This document shows, in pieces, positions 41,769 through 51,041 of a stretch of 64,000 bases of DNA. The DNA is from Pseudomonas fluorescens (lineage in GTDB: Bacteria; Pseudomonadota; Gammaproteobacteria; Pseudomonadales; Pseudomonadaceae). The first letter of the stretch is position 1. Each line of letters starts with the position of its first letter. Location: contig NZ_LR134318.1 of assembly GCF_900636825.1 (NCBI RefSeq), positions 839,501-903,500 on the forward strand, in the 5' to 3' direction. The notes under the pieces are model-generated. The model did no database searches. It was not told the DNA's origin and worked only from the letters and a program-made list of their open reading frames with translations. The translations under genes were made by a program, and so were the position numbers.

Positions 41769-41899
41769 TCGCAGTCGCCTACGACCTCGCCTGGTTCTGG
41801 AAGGTTGACCCCGAACAGATGATGGACAGGCCACTGGATGTGCTTCGCGAATCGCTGGAGCACGCCCAACGAATCAACCGGATCCAGCAGGTGCAGTGA
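41472..41899 (+). CDS. tail assembly chaperone, -1 frameshift fusion product
   Basis: Made by a -1 shift at 41729-41735: codons AGT TTT TTC re-read so that CAT GAC TGC follow. The new frame stays open to TGA 41897-41899 and encodes DLIAVAYDLAWFWKVDPEQM and the rest of a Mu gp42/P2 E'-like tail. Total about 142 residues. The -1 extension would otherwise have no start codon. Strong by sequence and by family precedent; ratio unknown. Confidence 0.88.
41729..41735 (+). other. programmed -1 frameshift slippery heptamer
   Basis: T TTT TTC in X_XXY_YYZ register with the zero frame (TTT at 41730-41732, TTC at 41733-41735). Confidence 0.85.
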
Positions 41900-43962
41900 T
41901 GGCGGACAAGTTCCAGCTCAAGGCGTTGATCACCGGCGTCGACAAGCTGTCGCCGACGCTGAAAGGAGCGGCAAAAAACGTTGCGGGCTTCCGCAAGCAA
42001 TTGAACAAGTCGGGTCTCGGCAACATCGGTTTTAAGGATGTGGTTCAAGGCGGTGCGTTTGCGGCGCCTTTCATTGCAGGCGCTCGCGCTGCGATGGAGT
42101 TCGAAACATCGATGGCGGACGTGAAGAAGGTTGTTGACTTCGACACGCCTGAGCAGTTCAAGCAGATGGGCAAAGACGTTCTCGATATGTCCGAGAGGAT
42201 GCCCGTTGCGGCGAGCGGCATTGCCGCGATCGTCGCTGCTGGTGGTCAAGCCGGTTTCGCCCGTGGCGAGTTGAAACAGTTCGCCGAAGATGCGGTGAAG
42301 ATGGGGATCGCTTTCGATCAGACGGCGGATCAGTCCGGCGACATGATGGCGAAGTGGCGGACCTCGTTCAAACTCACCCAGCCGGAAGTGGTGAAACTGG
42401 CCGACCAGATCAACTACCTGAGTAACACCGGACCTTCCTCGGCGGCGCAGATTGCTGACATCGTTACTCGCATCGGGCCTTTGGGTGCGATCGCTGGTTT
42501 GGCGTCAGGCCAGATCGCCGCGATGGGCGCAACGCTCGCGGGCGTCGGTGTGCCGAGTGAGGTCGCCGCAACCGGTATGAAGAACTTCATGCTTGCGTTG
42601 ACGAAAGGCGGCTCCGCTACAAAACAACAGGCCAAAGCCTTCAAGTCCTTGCGACTGGATGTGAAGGACTTGGCGAAGTCCATGCAGAAGGATGCCCAAG
42701 GCACCATTGAAGATGTGCTTGCCCGAATTGCTCAGGTTGATCCTTCAAAGCAGGCTGGGCTACTCACCGAGCTGTTCGGAACCGAATCGGTTTCGGCAAT
42801 TGCTCCGCTTCTGACTAATCTGGATTTGTTGAAAAAGAGTTTCCGCGACGTTGAGGACGGCTCTGGTTTTGCGGGTTCGATGCAGAAGGAATACGCCGCG
42901 CGTTCGGCCACAACCGCCAACGCAATGCAGCTCCTGCAAAACCGCGTAACCCGACTGGGCGTTGAAGTCGGGAACGCGCTACTTCCTCCCTTCAACGAGT
43001 TGATGACCGAAATAGGCCCTCTGGTTTCAAGGGTTTCGGCCTTGGCATCTGAGCACCCTGGACTGATCAAAGGGGTTCTAGGTGCTGGCGTGGCTTTCGG
43101 TGTGATGCGCGTGGCAGTCACCGCGGCCATGTGGGCCATGAAGTTGTTCAGCGCCGTAACGGCAATGAGCCCGGTCGGCATCATCGTGCGGGTCATTGCT
43201 CTGGCCGCTGGCTTGCTGATCGCGAACTGGAAGACGGTTGCTCCGTTCTTCGAAAGGATGTGGGAGCGGGTGCGGCGTCCGGCAATGGTGTTCTGGGAGT
43301 GGATCAAGCTGGCATGGCAGTTCACGCCCATGGCGCTGATTCAGGAAAACTGGGAGCCGCTGACCAAATTGTTCTCTGCAATTTGGAATGTGCTTTACGC
43401 CGTATCCACGCCGGTGATGAAGTTCTTGGGTGATCTGTTCGATTGGAGCCCGCTCGGGATGGTCGTCAATAACTGGGAGCCCATTGTGGCCTTTTTCAAA
43501 GGCATGTGGGATCGCATCAGGCCAATCCTTGAGCCGATGATGAAACTCCTCGGCATGGAAGAGGGGGGTAAAGGTTTCATCCAGACGGCTACAGACAAGG
43601 CGAACGAGTTCGCAGAAGCGCAAACGGCCCGCAATGCCGGTGTCGGCGGTGGTGACGGTTCGCTGATTGAGTCCGGCGCCGTGGAGGGCGCACAGCGCTA
43701 TCAGCGAATGATGCGTAACGGCATGGGGATTCCCAGCACGGATAAATTGTTGAGCGCTCCAAACCTCGCTGGCGAGTCCAGTGGTGTTCTGCAGCAAGCC
43801 TCGGCCAATCAGGCTCAGAAGCTTAACGGTGAGTTGAGCATCAACATCAATGGAGCGCCGCCCGGCACGACTGTTGACCAGCCAAAAACCAATCAGCCCG
43901 GACTGAGCATCAAGCCCAGTGTTGGAACACGAACCATCGGCATAATGAGGCCCGGTCAATGA
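41899..43962 (+). CDS. tail tape measure protein
   Basis: About 687 residues from ATG 41899, which overlaps the chaperone stop (TGATG). The N-terminal TP901-type domain has FETSMADVKKVVDFDTPEQF and GIAAIVAAGGQAGFARGELK. Hydrophobic segments follow near 395-440 (GVLGAGVAFGVMRVAVTAAM, MSPVGIIVRVIALAAGLLI), and then three WEPxxxFF-type repeats (NWEPLTKLF, NWEPIVAFF). Sets tail length and may form the DNA channel in the host membrane. Confidence 0.92.
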   Translation: MADKFQLKALITGVDKLSPTLKGAAKNVAGFRKQLNKSGLGNIGFKDVVQGGAFAAPFIAGARAAMEFETSMADVKKVVDFDTPEQFKQMGKDVLDMSERMPVAASGIAAIVAAGGQAGFARGELKQFAEDAVKMGIAFDQTADQSGDMMAKWRTSFKLTQPEVVKLADQINYLSNTGPSSAAQIADIVTRIGPLGAIAGLASGQIAAMGATLAGVGVPSEVAATGMKNFMLALTKGGSATKQQAKAFKSLRLDVKDLAKSMQKDAQGTIEDVLARIAQVDPSKQAGLLTELFGTESVSAIAPLLTNLDLLKKSFRDVEDGSGFAGSMQKEYAARSATTANAMQLLQNRVTRLGVEVGNALLPPFNELMTEIGPLVSRVSALASEHPGLIKGVLGAGVAFGVMRVAVTAAMWAMKLFSAVTAMSPVGIIVRVIALAAGLLIANWKTVAPFFERMWERVRRPAMVFWEWIKLAWQFTPMALIQENWEPLTKLFSAIWNVLYAVSTPVMKFLGDLFDWSPLGMVVNNWEPIVAFFKGMWDRIRPILEPMMKLLGMEEGGKGFIQTATDKANEFAEAQTARNAGVGGGDGSLIESGAVEGAQRYQRMMRNGMGIPSTDKLLSAPNLAGESSGVLQQASANQAQKLNGELSININGAPPGTTVDQPKTNQPGLSIKPSVGTRTIGIMRPGQ

Positions 43963-45215
43963 CGAAGACGTGGCGTGATGAGATGTTGCCGGCTTCGTTT
44001 CGGGGGGTCAGTTTTCTGATCCCCCAAGCGTCGGTGCCTATCGGCATGAAGGTGCAGTTACATGAATTCCCGCAGCGGGATGAACCCTACGCCGAGCAAT
44101 TGGGCAAGCAGGCGCAAGTGCACCGGCTGGTGTGCTGGATTATTGGTGATGACTGCTTTGAGCGCCGCGACAAATTCATTGAGGCCCTGCAAAAGCCTGG
44201 TGCTGGCGAGTTGGTGCACCCTTGGCTGGGTCGCATGCAGGTCAAGGCCGGTGAAGCTGAAGTCACCCATGAGTACACGCAAGGCGGCATGGCCTCGTTC
44301 GCGGTCACCTTCTACCCCGATATCCCGCTGACGTTCCCTAAACCGAAGGTCAACACCCAGCAGCAAGTCGTCAAGGCTTCGGAGACGTTTTGGGAATCCG
44401 CTTTGAGACGTTACAAGGCCGCGATGGCGGCAGTGGATCAGGCGAAGCTCGGGATTGCTCGACTGCGCAACACACTGTCGGGTGTCTACACCGCGATCCA
44501 GCAACAGTTTTCCAGCATCGTCGGTGTGTTCACGAACCTGACTGGTTTTGTGCAATCGCTGATCAATGCCCCGGATGCGCTGTCCGCTCTTTTCGGGAGC
44601 TACTTCAGTGACTTTTCGTTAGATGACTATTTCGGCGAAGAGTCCGATTCGAACTACCGCGACTCGGTGGCCAGCGCGACGCAGCAGACTGAATCAATCG
44701 TCAGCATCAACACCGTAAGTCAGGCAGGCGGTGTCGACGCCGCTGCGGCGTCACAGGCCACGGCCAACCTGGTTCAAGACGCGCTGCTCATGCAGGTGGC
44801 GTTGATCGTCAGTCAGATGCCAATTGCCTCTCAGCCGGTTTCAACGGTGTCCGCGCCTTCGGTTGAACAGCAAGCGGTGCAACCCGTCGTGCGGGCGGAA
44901 GTCCCGGTGGCGGATGACGTGATAGAGCTGCGCGATACGCTCAACGAGGCGATCTTTCAGGCATCGCTGAAAGCTGACCCGGAGCATTACATCGTGCTGA
45001 ACACTCTGCGTCAGTCGATCGTGAAGCACCTGACCGCCGTTGCGGAATCCGGCGTGCGCCTGGTGGAGATCACGCCACCGGAAACCCTGTCGGCGCTGGT
45101 GCTGGCCTACCGTCGTTTCGGTGACGCCACTCGCGAATCCGAAGTGGTGCAGCGCAATCGACTACGTCACCCAGGGTTTGTGCCTGCGCTGCCTATCAAA
45201 ATCGCACAGAGGTAA
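43959..45215 (+). CDS. DNA circularization / tail protein N (Mu gpN, gp43-like)
   Basis: 418 residues. The N-terminal domain opens LPASFRGVSFLIPQASVPIG and has HPWLGRMQVKAGEAEVTHEY and GGMASFAVTFYPDIPLTFPK, the DNA_circ_N pattern. It has a long helical middle and C-terminus. In Mu this protein is a baseplate hub part; the 'circularization' name is historical. Coupled to the tape measure gene by ATGA. Confidence 0.9.
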   Translation: MTKTWRDEMLPASFRGVSFLIPQASVPIGMKVQLHEFPQRDEPYAEQLGKQAQVHRLVCWIIGDDCFERRDKFIEALQKPGAGELVHPWLGRMQVKAGEAEVTHEYTQGGMASFAVTFYPDIPLTFPKPKVNTQQQVVKASETFWESALRRYKAAMAAVDQAKLGIARLRNTLSGVYTAIQQQFSSIVGVFTNLTGFVQSLINAPDALSALFGSYFSDFSLDDYFGEESDSNYRDSVASATQQTESIVSINTVSQAGGVDAAAASQATANLVQDALLMQVALIVSQMPIASQPVSTVSAPSVEQQAVQPVVRAEVPVADDVIELRDTLNEAIFQASLKADPEHYIVLNTLRQSIVKHLTAVAESGVRLVEITPPETLSALVLAYRRFGDATRESEVVQRNRLRHPGFVPALPIKIAQR

Positions 45216-45218
45216 CTC

Positions 45219-46331
45219 ATGGACGACAACAACGCTGTCAGCCTCACGGTTGATGGCCTGGATTACTCTGGCTGGAAATCGGTGGAGATCTCTGCGGGCC
45301 TCGAGGATCAGGCGCGCTCCTTCAATCTCGGCATCACATGGAAGTGGGCGGGACACCTCGAACCGCTGCCCATCAAGAACGGTGCCAAATGCCAGGTGCG
45401 TATTGGTGATGATCTGGTTTTGACGGGGTGGGTGTTCAGCACGCCGATCAGCTATGACCACCAGCAAATCACCACCGGTGTAGGTGGCCGATCACTGACT
45501 GCGGACCTGGTCGACTGCGCGGCCGTCAACAAGCCCGGCCAATGGAACAACCAGAGCGTGCTGGCTATCGTCAGCGCGCTTGCAGCGCCCTACGGCATTC
45601 GTGTGCGCAGCGAGATCCCGGAAGGGGCAAAGCTTTCTGATCACACCATTGAGCCCGGTGAAACGGTTTTCGAATCCATCGACCGCCTGCTGACCTTGTT
45701 CCGGGTTTTCTCGACAGATGACGCCAAGGGCATGGCGGTGCTGGCGAAGCCAGGTAGCGAGGTCCGCGCATTTGACGCGATCGAGGTCGGGAAAAATATC
45801 CTTACGGGGGATGCCGGTCTCGACTTCTCCCCCGTGTTTTCGGAATACCAAGTCCTCGGTCAAAAGAGCGGCAGCGACGATGAATTCGGCGAGCAAGCCG
45901 CCGAGGTATCTGCCTCGCAATCCGATCCTCGTGTAACCCGCAAGCGCGTGATGATCATCCAGGAATCCGGGCAGATGACCAATGAGCTCGCGATGGCTCG
46001 GGCGAACTGGGAGCGCGGCAACCGGATGGGGAAAGCGCTTACCACTACCTACACCGTACAGGGCTGGCGCCAGTCCAATGGCGCGCTGTGGAAGCATAAC
46101 TCGTTGGCCCGCGTAATCGATCCCATCATTGGGTTCGATCGAATCATGCTCATCGCCCGCGTGACTTACACGCTCAATGACAGCGGCATGATCACCACGC
46201 TGGAGGTCGGCCCGCCTGATGCTTACGAGCCAGAGCCACACGACCCTCACAAGGATCGCAAGCTTAAGAAGGGCGGCAAGGCCGACAACTTCGAATACCT
46301 CATTCCCGCAGACTACGAGCCCAAAAAATGA
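45219..46331 (+). CDS. baseplate hub protein (Mu gpP, gp44-like)
   Basis: 370 residues. VSLTVDGLDYSGWKSVEISA opens a gp27-like hub fold; VLTGWVFSTPISYDHQQITT and VGGRSLTADLVDCAAVNKPG follow. Three bases after gpN. Forms the hub beneath the tube. The C-terminus is charged (KDRKLKKGGKADNFEY). Confidence 0.9.
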   Translation: MDDNNAVSLTVDGLDYSGWKSVEISAGLEDQARSFNLGITWKWAGHLEPLPIKNGAKCQVRIGDDLVLTGWVFSTPISYDHQQITTGVGGRSLTADLVDCAAVNKPGQWNNQSVLAIVSALAAPYGIRVRSEIPEGAKLSDHTIEPGETVFESIDRLLTLFRVFSTDDAKGMAVLAKPGSEVRAFDAIEVGKNILTGDAGLDFSPVFSEYQVLGQKSGSDDEFGEQAAEVSASQSDPRVTRKRVMIIQESGQMTNELAMARANWERGNRMGKALTTTYTVQGWRQSNGALWKHNSLARVIDPIIGFDRIMLIARVTYTLNDSGMITTLEVGPPDAYEPEPHDPHKDRKLKKGGKADNFEYLIPADYEPKK

Positions 46332-46837
46332 GCCTGAAAAGCGTGATGGCACGCGGCACGGTGGTGCTGGCGGCGGCCGGGAAGATGATGCAGACGCTGC
46401 AGGTGAGGCTGACGGCCCGTGAATTGAAGGACAACGTAGAGCACTTCGAGCCCTACGGGCTGACCAGCAATCCATTGCCCGGTGCCGAGGTGCTGACAAT
46501 GTTCATGAATGGCGACCGCTCCCACGCGATTGTGGTAGTCGCCTCTGATCGCAGATACCGCATCAAGGAATTGGAGTCGGGCGAGGTGGCCATCTACACG
46601 GACGAGGGCGACAAGATCCACTTCAAGCGTGGACGGATCATCGATATCGAAACCGGCACCTTGAACATCAAGGCAACGACCGCGGTGAACTTTGACACCC
46701 CGGTCATCAACCAGACCGGGCAGATCGTCTCCACGGGTGATCAGGTCGCTGGCGGCGTCAGCCAGATCAACCATCCGCACGCAGGTGTGGAGATGGGTGA
46801 CGATCAAAGCGGCCCACCTGTACCGGAGGTTGGATGA
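46328..46837 (+). CDS. baseplate spike protein (Mu gp45, gpV-like)
   Basis: 169 residues. An N-terminal OB-type domain (TLQVRLTARELKDNVEHFEP) and a beta-helical repeat domain (VAIYTDEGDKIHFKRGRIID) lead to NHPHAGVE. In this family a tip His pair (HxH) binds iron. The short product fits Mu-type spikes that pierce the outer membrane. Confidence 0.88.
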   Translation: MSLKSVMARGTVVLAAAGKMMQTLQVRLTARELKDNVEHFEPYGLTSNPLPGAEVLTMFMNGDRSHAIVVVASDRRYRIKELESGEVAIYTDEGDKIHFKRGRIIDIETGTLNIKATTAVNFDTPVINQTGQIVSTGDQVAGGVSQINHPHAGVEMGDDQSGPPVPEVG

Positions 46838-47232
46838 TTATTTCTGCTGACCGTGATGCAGCGCTGACCCGCGCAGTGCTGATCAGTTTGTTCACTTGGC
46901 GCCGAGCGCTGACCGACGATCCCGTAGACGATGACGAGCTGTTCGGGTGGTGGGGTGATAGCTACCCGAACATAGCGGACGACCGCATTGGCTCGCGGCT
47001 TTGGCTACTGCGCCGGGTGAAGCTGACCGACGCAACGCAACGAGACGCAGAGTTTTACGCGAACGAAGCCCTGCGGTGGTTGATGGATGACGGCCATGCA
47101 ATCGCGATAGAGGTCACCAGTGAGAAGGCTGAAATCAGTCGCCTCAACCTGACGGTCATCATCACGGTGCCCGGCGGTAACCGCATCGAAATCAAACCCC
47201 TATCTTCCTGGCAGGTGATCTATGCCGTTTGA
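46834..47232 (+). CDS. baseplate wedge protein (Mu gp46-like)
   Basis: 132 residues. LFTWRRALTDDPVDDDELFG and GWWGDSYPNIADDRIGSRLW are diagnostic for the phage GP46 family. Overlaps the gp47-like gene by 11 bases. Confidence 0.9.
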   Translation: MIISADRDAALTRAVLISLFTWRRALTDDPVDDDELFGWWGDSYPNIADDRIGSRLWLLRRVKLTDATQRDAEFYANEALRWLMDDGHAIAIEVTSEKAEISRLNLTVIITVPGGNRIEIKPLSSWQVIYAV

Positions 47233-48259
47233 GACACCTTCACTGCCGGTACTCATCAGTCGCACGCAAAGCGATCTGGCCAGCGACGCGCTGCGCCGCT
47301 CCGATGCGCAGGTGCTGGCCCGTACCTTGAGTGGGACAGCCTACGGGCTTTATGGATACCTCGACTGGATCGTCGACCAGATACTGCCTGACCGCGCTGA
47401 TGAGGAAACCTTGGAGCGGGTGGCCGCTCTGCGGTTGAACCAGCCGCGCAATGCCGCTCAGCCTGCCGAGGGGGGCGCCATCTTCGCGGCAGCGGCCGGC
47501 GCGGTGCTGGATGCTGATGTCGTGCTTCAGGCTGCGGACGGCCGTATGTATCGAGTTACGGCTGGAGTCACGACCGTGGCCGGCACGAATACCGCAACGA
47601 TTGAAGCGGTCGAAGCCGGGGCGCTTGGGAACGCCGACGAGGGACTACAGCTGACGTTGGTCCAGCCCGTGGCTGGCGTCACCAATGCCTTCACCGTCAT
47701 TGCCCCGGGGCTTTCGGGCGGCATCGAAAAGGAAAGCGTGGAGTCGCTGCGTGCCAGAGTGATCCGCTCCTACCGAGTCATACCGCACGGAGGATCGGCG
47801 GACGATTACGAGACCTGGGCTTTGGAGTTTCCAGGGGTTACGCGGGCTTGGTGCCGGGGCAACTATATGGGCCCGGGCACAGTTGGGCTCTTCGTGATGC
47901 GGGACAACGATCCTGTACCAGTGCCGAACCCTACGCAGTTGCAGGAGATCAAGGATTACATCGAGCCTTTGAGGCCAGTGACGGCCGAACTTTACGTTCT
48001 GGCCCCAACATTGAAACCCGTTCTTTACAGCATTCACCCGGTACCGGATACGACGGCGGTTCGCGCGGCGATCACGGCAAGCCTGAAAGACTTGCATGAG
48101 CGCGAAGCCGGGCTGGGTGACACGCTGCTGATCAGCCACATCCGGGAGGCCATCAGCGGCGCGGCCGGGGAAACCGACCACTCGCTGACCGTACCAGTCG
48201 CAGACGTGCCCGCCGCTGCCAATGAGCTGCTGACCTTCGGAGGCATCACATGGCTGTAG
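47222..48259 (+). CDS. baseplate J-like protein (Mu gp47-like)
   Basis: 345 residues. ETPSLPVLISRTQSDLASDA, YLDWIVDQILPDRADEETLE and the core SLRARVIRSYRVIPHGGSAD match the Baseplate_J family, the wedge that links hub and fibres. Full length; overlaps the next gene by 10 bases. Confidence 0.92.
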   Translation: MPFETPSLPVLISRTQSDLASDALRRSDAQVLARTLSGTAYGLYGYLDWIVDQILPDRADEETLERVAALRLNQPRNAAQPAEGGAIFAAAAGAVLDADVVLQAADGRMYRVTAGVTTVAGTNTATIEAVEAGALGNADEGLQLTLVQPVAGVTNAFTVIAPGLSGGIEKESVESLRARVIRSYRVIPHGGSADDYETWALEFPGVTRAWCRGNYMGPGTVGLFVMRDNDPVPVPNPTQLQEIKDYIEPLRPVTAELYVLAPTLKPVLYSIHPVPDTTAVRAAITASLKDLHEREAGLGDTLLISHIREAISGAAGETDHSLTVPVADVPAAANELLTFGGITWL

Positions 48260-48849
48260 CGAGAACTGCCGATCAGTACCGCCGGCAACTACGCGGTCTG
48301 TTGCCCTCCGGCCCGGCGTGGGATCCGGAGTTGGTGCCCGAGATCGAGCTTGTGCTGCGTGGTGTGGCCCTCGAATTCTCCCGCCTCGATGCGCGCGCCG
48401 TAGACCTGATGAATGAGATGGACCCATCAGGCGTCAGCGAACTCGTTCCGGACTGGGAAGCCGTGATGAATCTGCCGGATCCATGCCTCGGCCCCAACCC
48501 TGCGTTCGAAGATCGGCGGCTTACGGTTCGAAGGCGACTGGTTGAGGTAGGCGGGCAGAGCAGGGCGTATTTCATCGAAATTGCGGTGAGCCAAGGCTAT
48601 CCCGACGCCACAATCACCGAGCACCGAGCGCCCCGTATGGGGCGTTCTCGTTTTGGTGTTTCGCACTTTGGCACTTGGAATGCGCAGTTCATTTGGACGC
48701 TGAATACCGGAGGCCGTAAGCGGCAAGGTAGGCGCTTCGGTGCCAGCTATTGGGGAGGTCGGTTCGGCACTAACCCTGGTGACCCGCTGGAATGTTTGAT
48801 ACGCGGACCCGCGCCGGCGCATACCGTCGTGCACATCAATTATGACTGA
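48250..48849 (+). CDS. tail protein gp48-like (YmfQ/DUF2313)
   Basis: 199 residues. RTADQYRRQLRGLLPSGPAW is the standard DUF2313 opening; VTEHRAP-like middle (actual ITEHRAPRMGRSRFGVSHFG) and C-terminal LECLIRGPAPAHTVVHINYD. Attaches to the baseplate before the fibres. Confidence 0.9.
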   Translation: MAVARTADQYRRQLRGLLPSGPAWDPELVPEIELVLRGVALEFSRLDARAVDLMNEMDPSGVSELVPDWEAVMNLPDPCLGPNPAFEDRRLTVRRRLVEVGGQSRAYFIEIAVSQGYPDATITEHRAPRMGRSRFGVSHFGTWNAQFIWTLNTGGRKRQGRRFGASYWGGRFGTNPGDPLECLIRGPAPAHTVVHINYD

Positions 48850-48859
48850 GAGGTAGCAA

Positions 48860-49597
48860 ATGGATTATCCAAAAAGTGTGCCCAGTATAGGTCTGGTAGA
48901 CGGAAAGTTTGTTGATGAAAACCCGCTGACCGGCACGCCAGGTTCATTGATACCGTCGCAATGGGGCAACTCAATCACTGACGAGGTTTTGAATGTCGTC
49001 AGCGGGGCAGGGCTTACTCCAAGTGAAGAGGACAATACTCAACTGAGGGTCGCAATCAACCAGCTGGTGCAGTCGAGTGTTATTCCTGCGGCGAGCAAAG
49101 CCGAAGCTGAAGCGGGGACGGATAATGTCAAGCGGATGACGCCGTTACGAGTTTTTCAGGCGATTGCCAAGGTGGTAGGGCAAGCCACAGAAGCTGTGTT
49201 GGGTTGGGCCAAGGTTGCTACTCAGGCGCAAACGGATGCTGGTGAGGATGACGCCACAATGGTTACGCCGAAAAAGCTTAGGATGGGCGTCGTGTGGAAT
49301 TTCGGTGCCAATGGTTACCTCGCGCTACCGTCTTGGCTGGGCGGTGTGATTATTCAATGGGGCCAGCAGACGGCGCAGGTAGGTACGGCGATCGCAGCAA
49401 ACGCCTATCCGTTTCCTATGGCTTTTCCCAACCAGATTTTCCGAATCATCGGGGATCGAGCCTCAGAAATGCAAAACTCTAACAACCCCTCTACGGCCCA
49501 TTATTTCACGGCGAACACTATCAACTGGTCTGTGACCCATGTGCGAGCATCGGGAAGCGTGGCGATTCCTTTCGTTTATTTGGCCATTGGCCGTTGA
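48860..49597 (+). CDS. tail fibre protein (short)
   Basis: 245 residues. The N-terminal baseplate-binding part (VPSIGLVDGKFVDENPLTGT, GSLIPSQWGNSITDEVLNVV) is followed by repeats ending VKRMTPLRVFQAI and ATMVTPKKLRMGV. A C-terminal gp53-like beta domain has GVIIQWGQQT and PFVYLAIGR. It should determine host adsorption. Shorter than many Pseudomonas fibres but without visible breaks. Confidence 0.85.
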   Translation: MDYPKSVPSIGLVDGKFVDENPLTGTPGSLIPSQWGNSITDEVLNVVSGAGLTPSEEDNTQLRVAINQLVQSSVIPAASKAEAEAGTDNVKRMTPLRVFQAIAKVVGQATEAVLGWAKVATQAQTDAGEDDATMVTPKKLRMGVVWNFGANGYLALPSWLGGVIIQWGQQTAQVGTAIAANAYPFPMAFPNQIFRIIGDRASEMQNSNNPSTAHYFTANTINWSVTHVRASGSVAIPFVYLAIGR

Positions 49598-49604
49598 GGT
49601 AAGA

Positions 49605-50033
49605 ATGAAATATCTGACTTTTAATGACGCTGGTGAGATCAACGGTCGCTACGACAGCAGCTTCTATGTGGCCCTTCCCAGTGATGCAATGGAGATATCG
49701 GAAGCTTTGTGGCGTTCAACGCTGAACGAAACGGATGGTGTTTGGCGCTTGGTAGACGGTGAGTTGTTGAAGCAGCCGCAGCCTGTCGTTGAGCCGAATC
49801 TACACGAGCAGGAACGCGACTGGCGGGATAAGGAGTTGGTGAAACTGATATGGCTGCGTGACCGACATCGCGACCAATTAGAACTAGGCATCGAGACAAT
49901 CCTCACTCCCGAGCTGTTTACCGAACTACTGGTGCACATGCAGTCGCTGCGCGACTGGCCCCAGTCGCCGCAGTTTCCCGATCAAGCTCAGCGGCCTGTG
50001 GGACCAACATGGATTGCTGACCAAGATAAATAA
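49605..50033 (+). CDS. tail fibre assembly protein
   Basis: 142 residues from ATG 49605 (GAGGTAAG upstream). MKYLTFNDAGEINGRYDSSF and RDWRDKELVKLIWLRDRHRD, with LRDWPQSPQFPDQAQRPVGP near the end, fit the caudovirus tail fibre assembly chaperone family. Follows the fibre gene by 7 bases. Confidence 0.88.
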   Translation: MKYLTFNDAGEINGRYDSSFYVALPSDAMEISEALWRSTLNETDGVWRLVDGELLKQPQPVVEPNLHEQERDWRDKELVKLIWLRDRHRDQLELGIETILTPELFTELLVHMQSLRDWPQSPQFPDQAQRPVGPTWIADQDK

Positions 50034-50098
50034 ACGCCCGCACCGCCTGGGCGTTTTTTTGTATTCGTAACTAGGCCCGCCATCGCGCGGGTTTTTTT
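50034..50098 (+). terminator. two tandem terminators after the tail genes
   Basis: ACGCCC / GGGCGT with a seven-T run (50034-50060), then CCCGC / GCGGG with another T-run (50076-50098). Confidence 0.88.
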
Positions 50099-50115
50099 GT
50101 GCCTGGAGAGAGCTG

Positions 50116-50538
50116 ATGACTTTGACTGATAAAGACCGAGACATACTTGCCCGCACGCTTTGGGGGGAGGCGCGCGGCGAATCACTGGCTGGACAGTTAG
50201 CCGTGGCCTGGACGATTCGCAATCGAGTGAACGACGGTAAGACCAAGTCGTGGTGGGGCGAGGGCTACGTGGGCGTGTGCCAGAAGCCTTATCAGTTCAG
50301 CTGCTGGAACAAAACAGACCCGAACTATCAATTCCTGATCGGCGTGAAGCAGATCCCGTTCCGCGAACTGGCGCAGTGCCGAATTGCTGCTGACCAAGTG
50401 ATCGACGGCAAAGTGCCGGATCCTACCGGCGGCGCCACGCACTATTACGCCACCAGCATCAAGGCACCGGGCTGGGCGGCGAAGGCCAAGCAGACATTGA
50501 AGCTCGGGCACCACGTCTTTTTCAAGGATGTTCCGTGA
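50116..50538 (+). CDS. endolysin, SleB-like cell wall hydrolase
   Basis: 140 residues. ILARTLWGEARGESLAGQLA gives the catalytic-type Glu; VAWTIRNRVNDGKTKSWWGE, FSCWNKTDPNYQF and GGATHYYATSIKAPGWA are the Hydrolase_2/SleB blocks. Cytosolic with no signal peptide, so it needs a holin to reach the peptidoglycan. GAGAGAG precedes the ATG; the stop overlaps Rz. Confidence 0.9.
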   Translation: MTLTDKDRDILARTLWGEARGESLAGQLAVAWTIRNRVNDGKTKSWWGEGYVGVCQKPYQFSCWNKTDPNYQFLIGVKQIPFRELAQCRIAADQVIDGKVPDPTGGATHYYATSIKAPGWAAKAKQTLKLGHHVFFKDVP

Positions 50539-51041
50539 CAGCCGTCGCTTGGCGCCTAATTGGCGTGCTGGCGCTGATGCTCGCCGGCTTCGGCAGTGCC
50601 TGGCAGTTTCAGGACTGGCGCTATGGTCGTCAGCTCGCCGAGCAGGCCAGGCTGCACACCGACACCCTCAATCAAATGGCCCTGGTCGGTGCGGCCGCGC
50701 AACAAGCTGAGCAGGACAAGCGTCTCGCGCTCGAACAGAAGCTGTCGGCCAGCGAGAAAACCCACTTTGAGAAAATGACCAATGCACAAAACGATCAGGC
50801 TCGCCTGCGCGATCGTCTTGCCACTGCTGATGTGCGGCTGTCAGTCCTCATCGCCGCGGATTCAGCCAGTGGGTGTGACGTGCCAAAAACCACCGGCGCC
50901 GGCAGCGTGGATCATGCAACCGTACGAGCCAGACTTGACCCGGCGCATGCTCAACGAATTATCGCCATCACCGACACCGGCGACCGTGGACTGATCGCGC
51001 TTCAGGCGTGCCAAGCGTATGTAAAAGCGCTGGCTCAATGA
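50535..51041 (+). CDS. Rz-like inner-membrane spanin
   Basis: 168 residues from GTG 50535, overlapping the endolysin stop. An N-terminal membrane anchor (RLIGVLALMLAGFGSAW) is followed by a periplasmic coiled coil (AEQDKRLALEQKLSASEKTH) and a C-terminal ARLDPAHAQRIIAITDTGDR region. Works with the nested Rz1 to disrupt the outer membrane. Its 3' end is repeated 1.4 kb downstream. Confidence 0.88.
   Translation: MTAVAWRLIGVLALMLAGFGSAWQFQDWRYGRQLAEQARLHTDTLNQMALVGAAAQQAEQDKRLALEQKLSASEKTHFEKMTNAQNDQARLRDRLATADVRLSVLIAADSASGCDVPKTTGAGSVDHATVRARLDPAHAQRIIAITDTGDRGLIALQACQAYVKALAQ
50782..50994 (+). CDS. Rz1-like outer-membrane lipoprotein spanin, nested in Rz
   Basis: 70 residues in the +1 frame wholly inside Rz. 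Signal peptide with lipobox LLMCGC (Cys20 lipidated), then a Pro-rich mature part (QKPPAPAAWIMQPYEPDLTR). Nested Rz/Rz1 pairs are well known. Confidence 0.85.
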   Translation: MHKTIRLACAIVLPLLMCGCQSSSPRIQPVGVTCQKPPAPAAWIMQPYEPDLTRRMLNELSPSPTPATVD

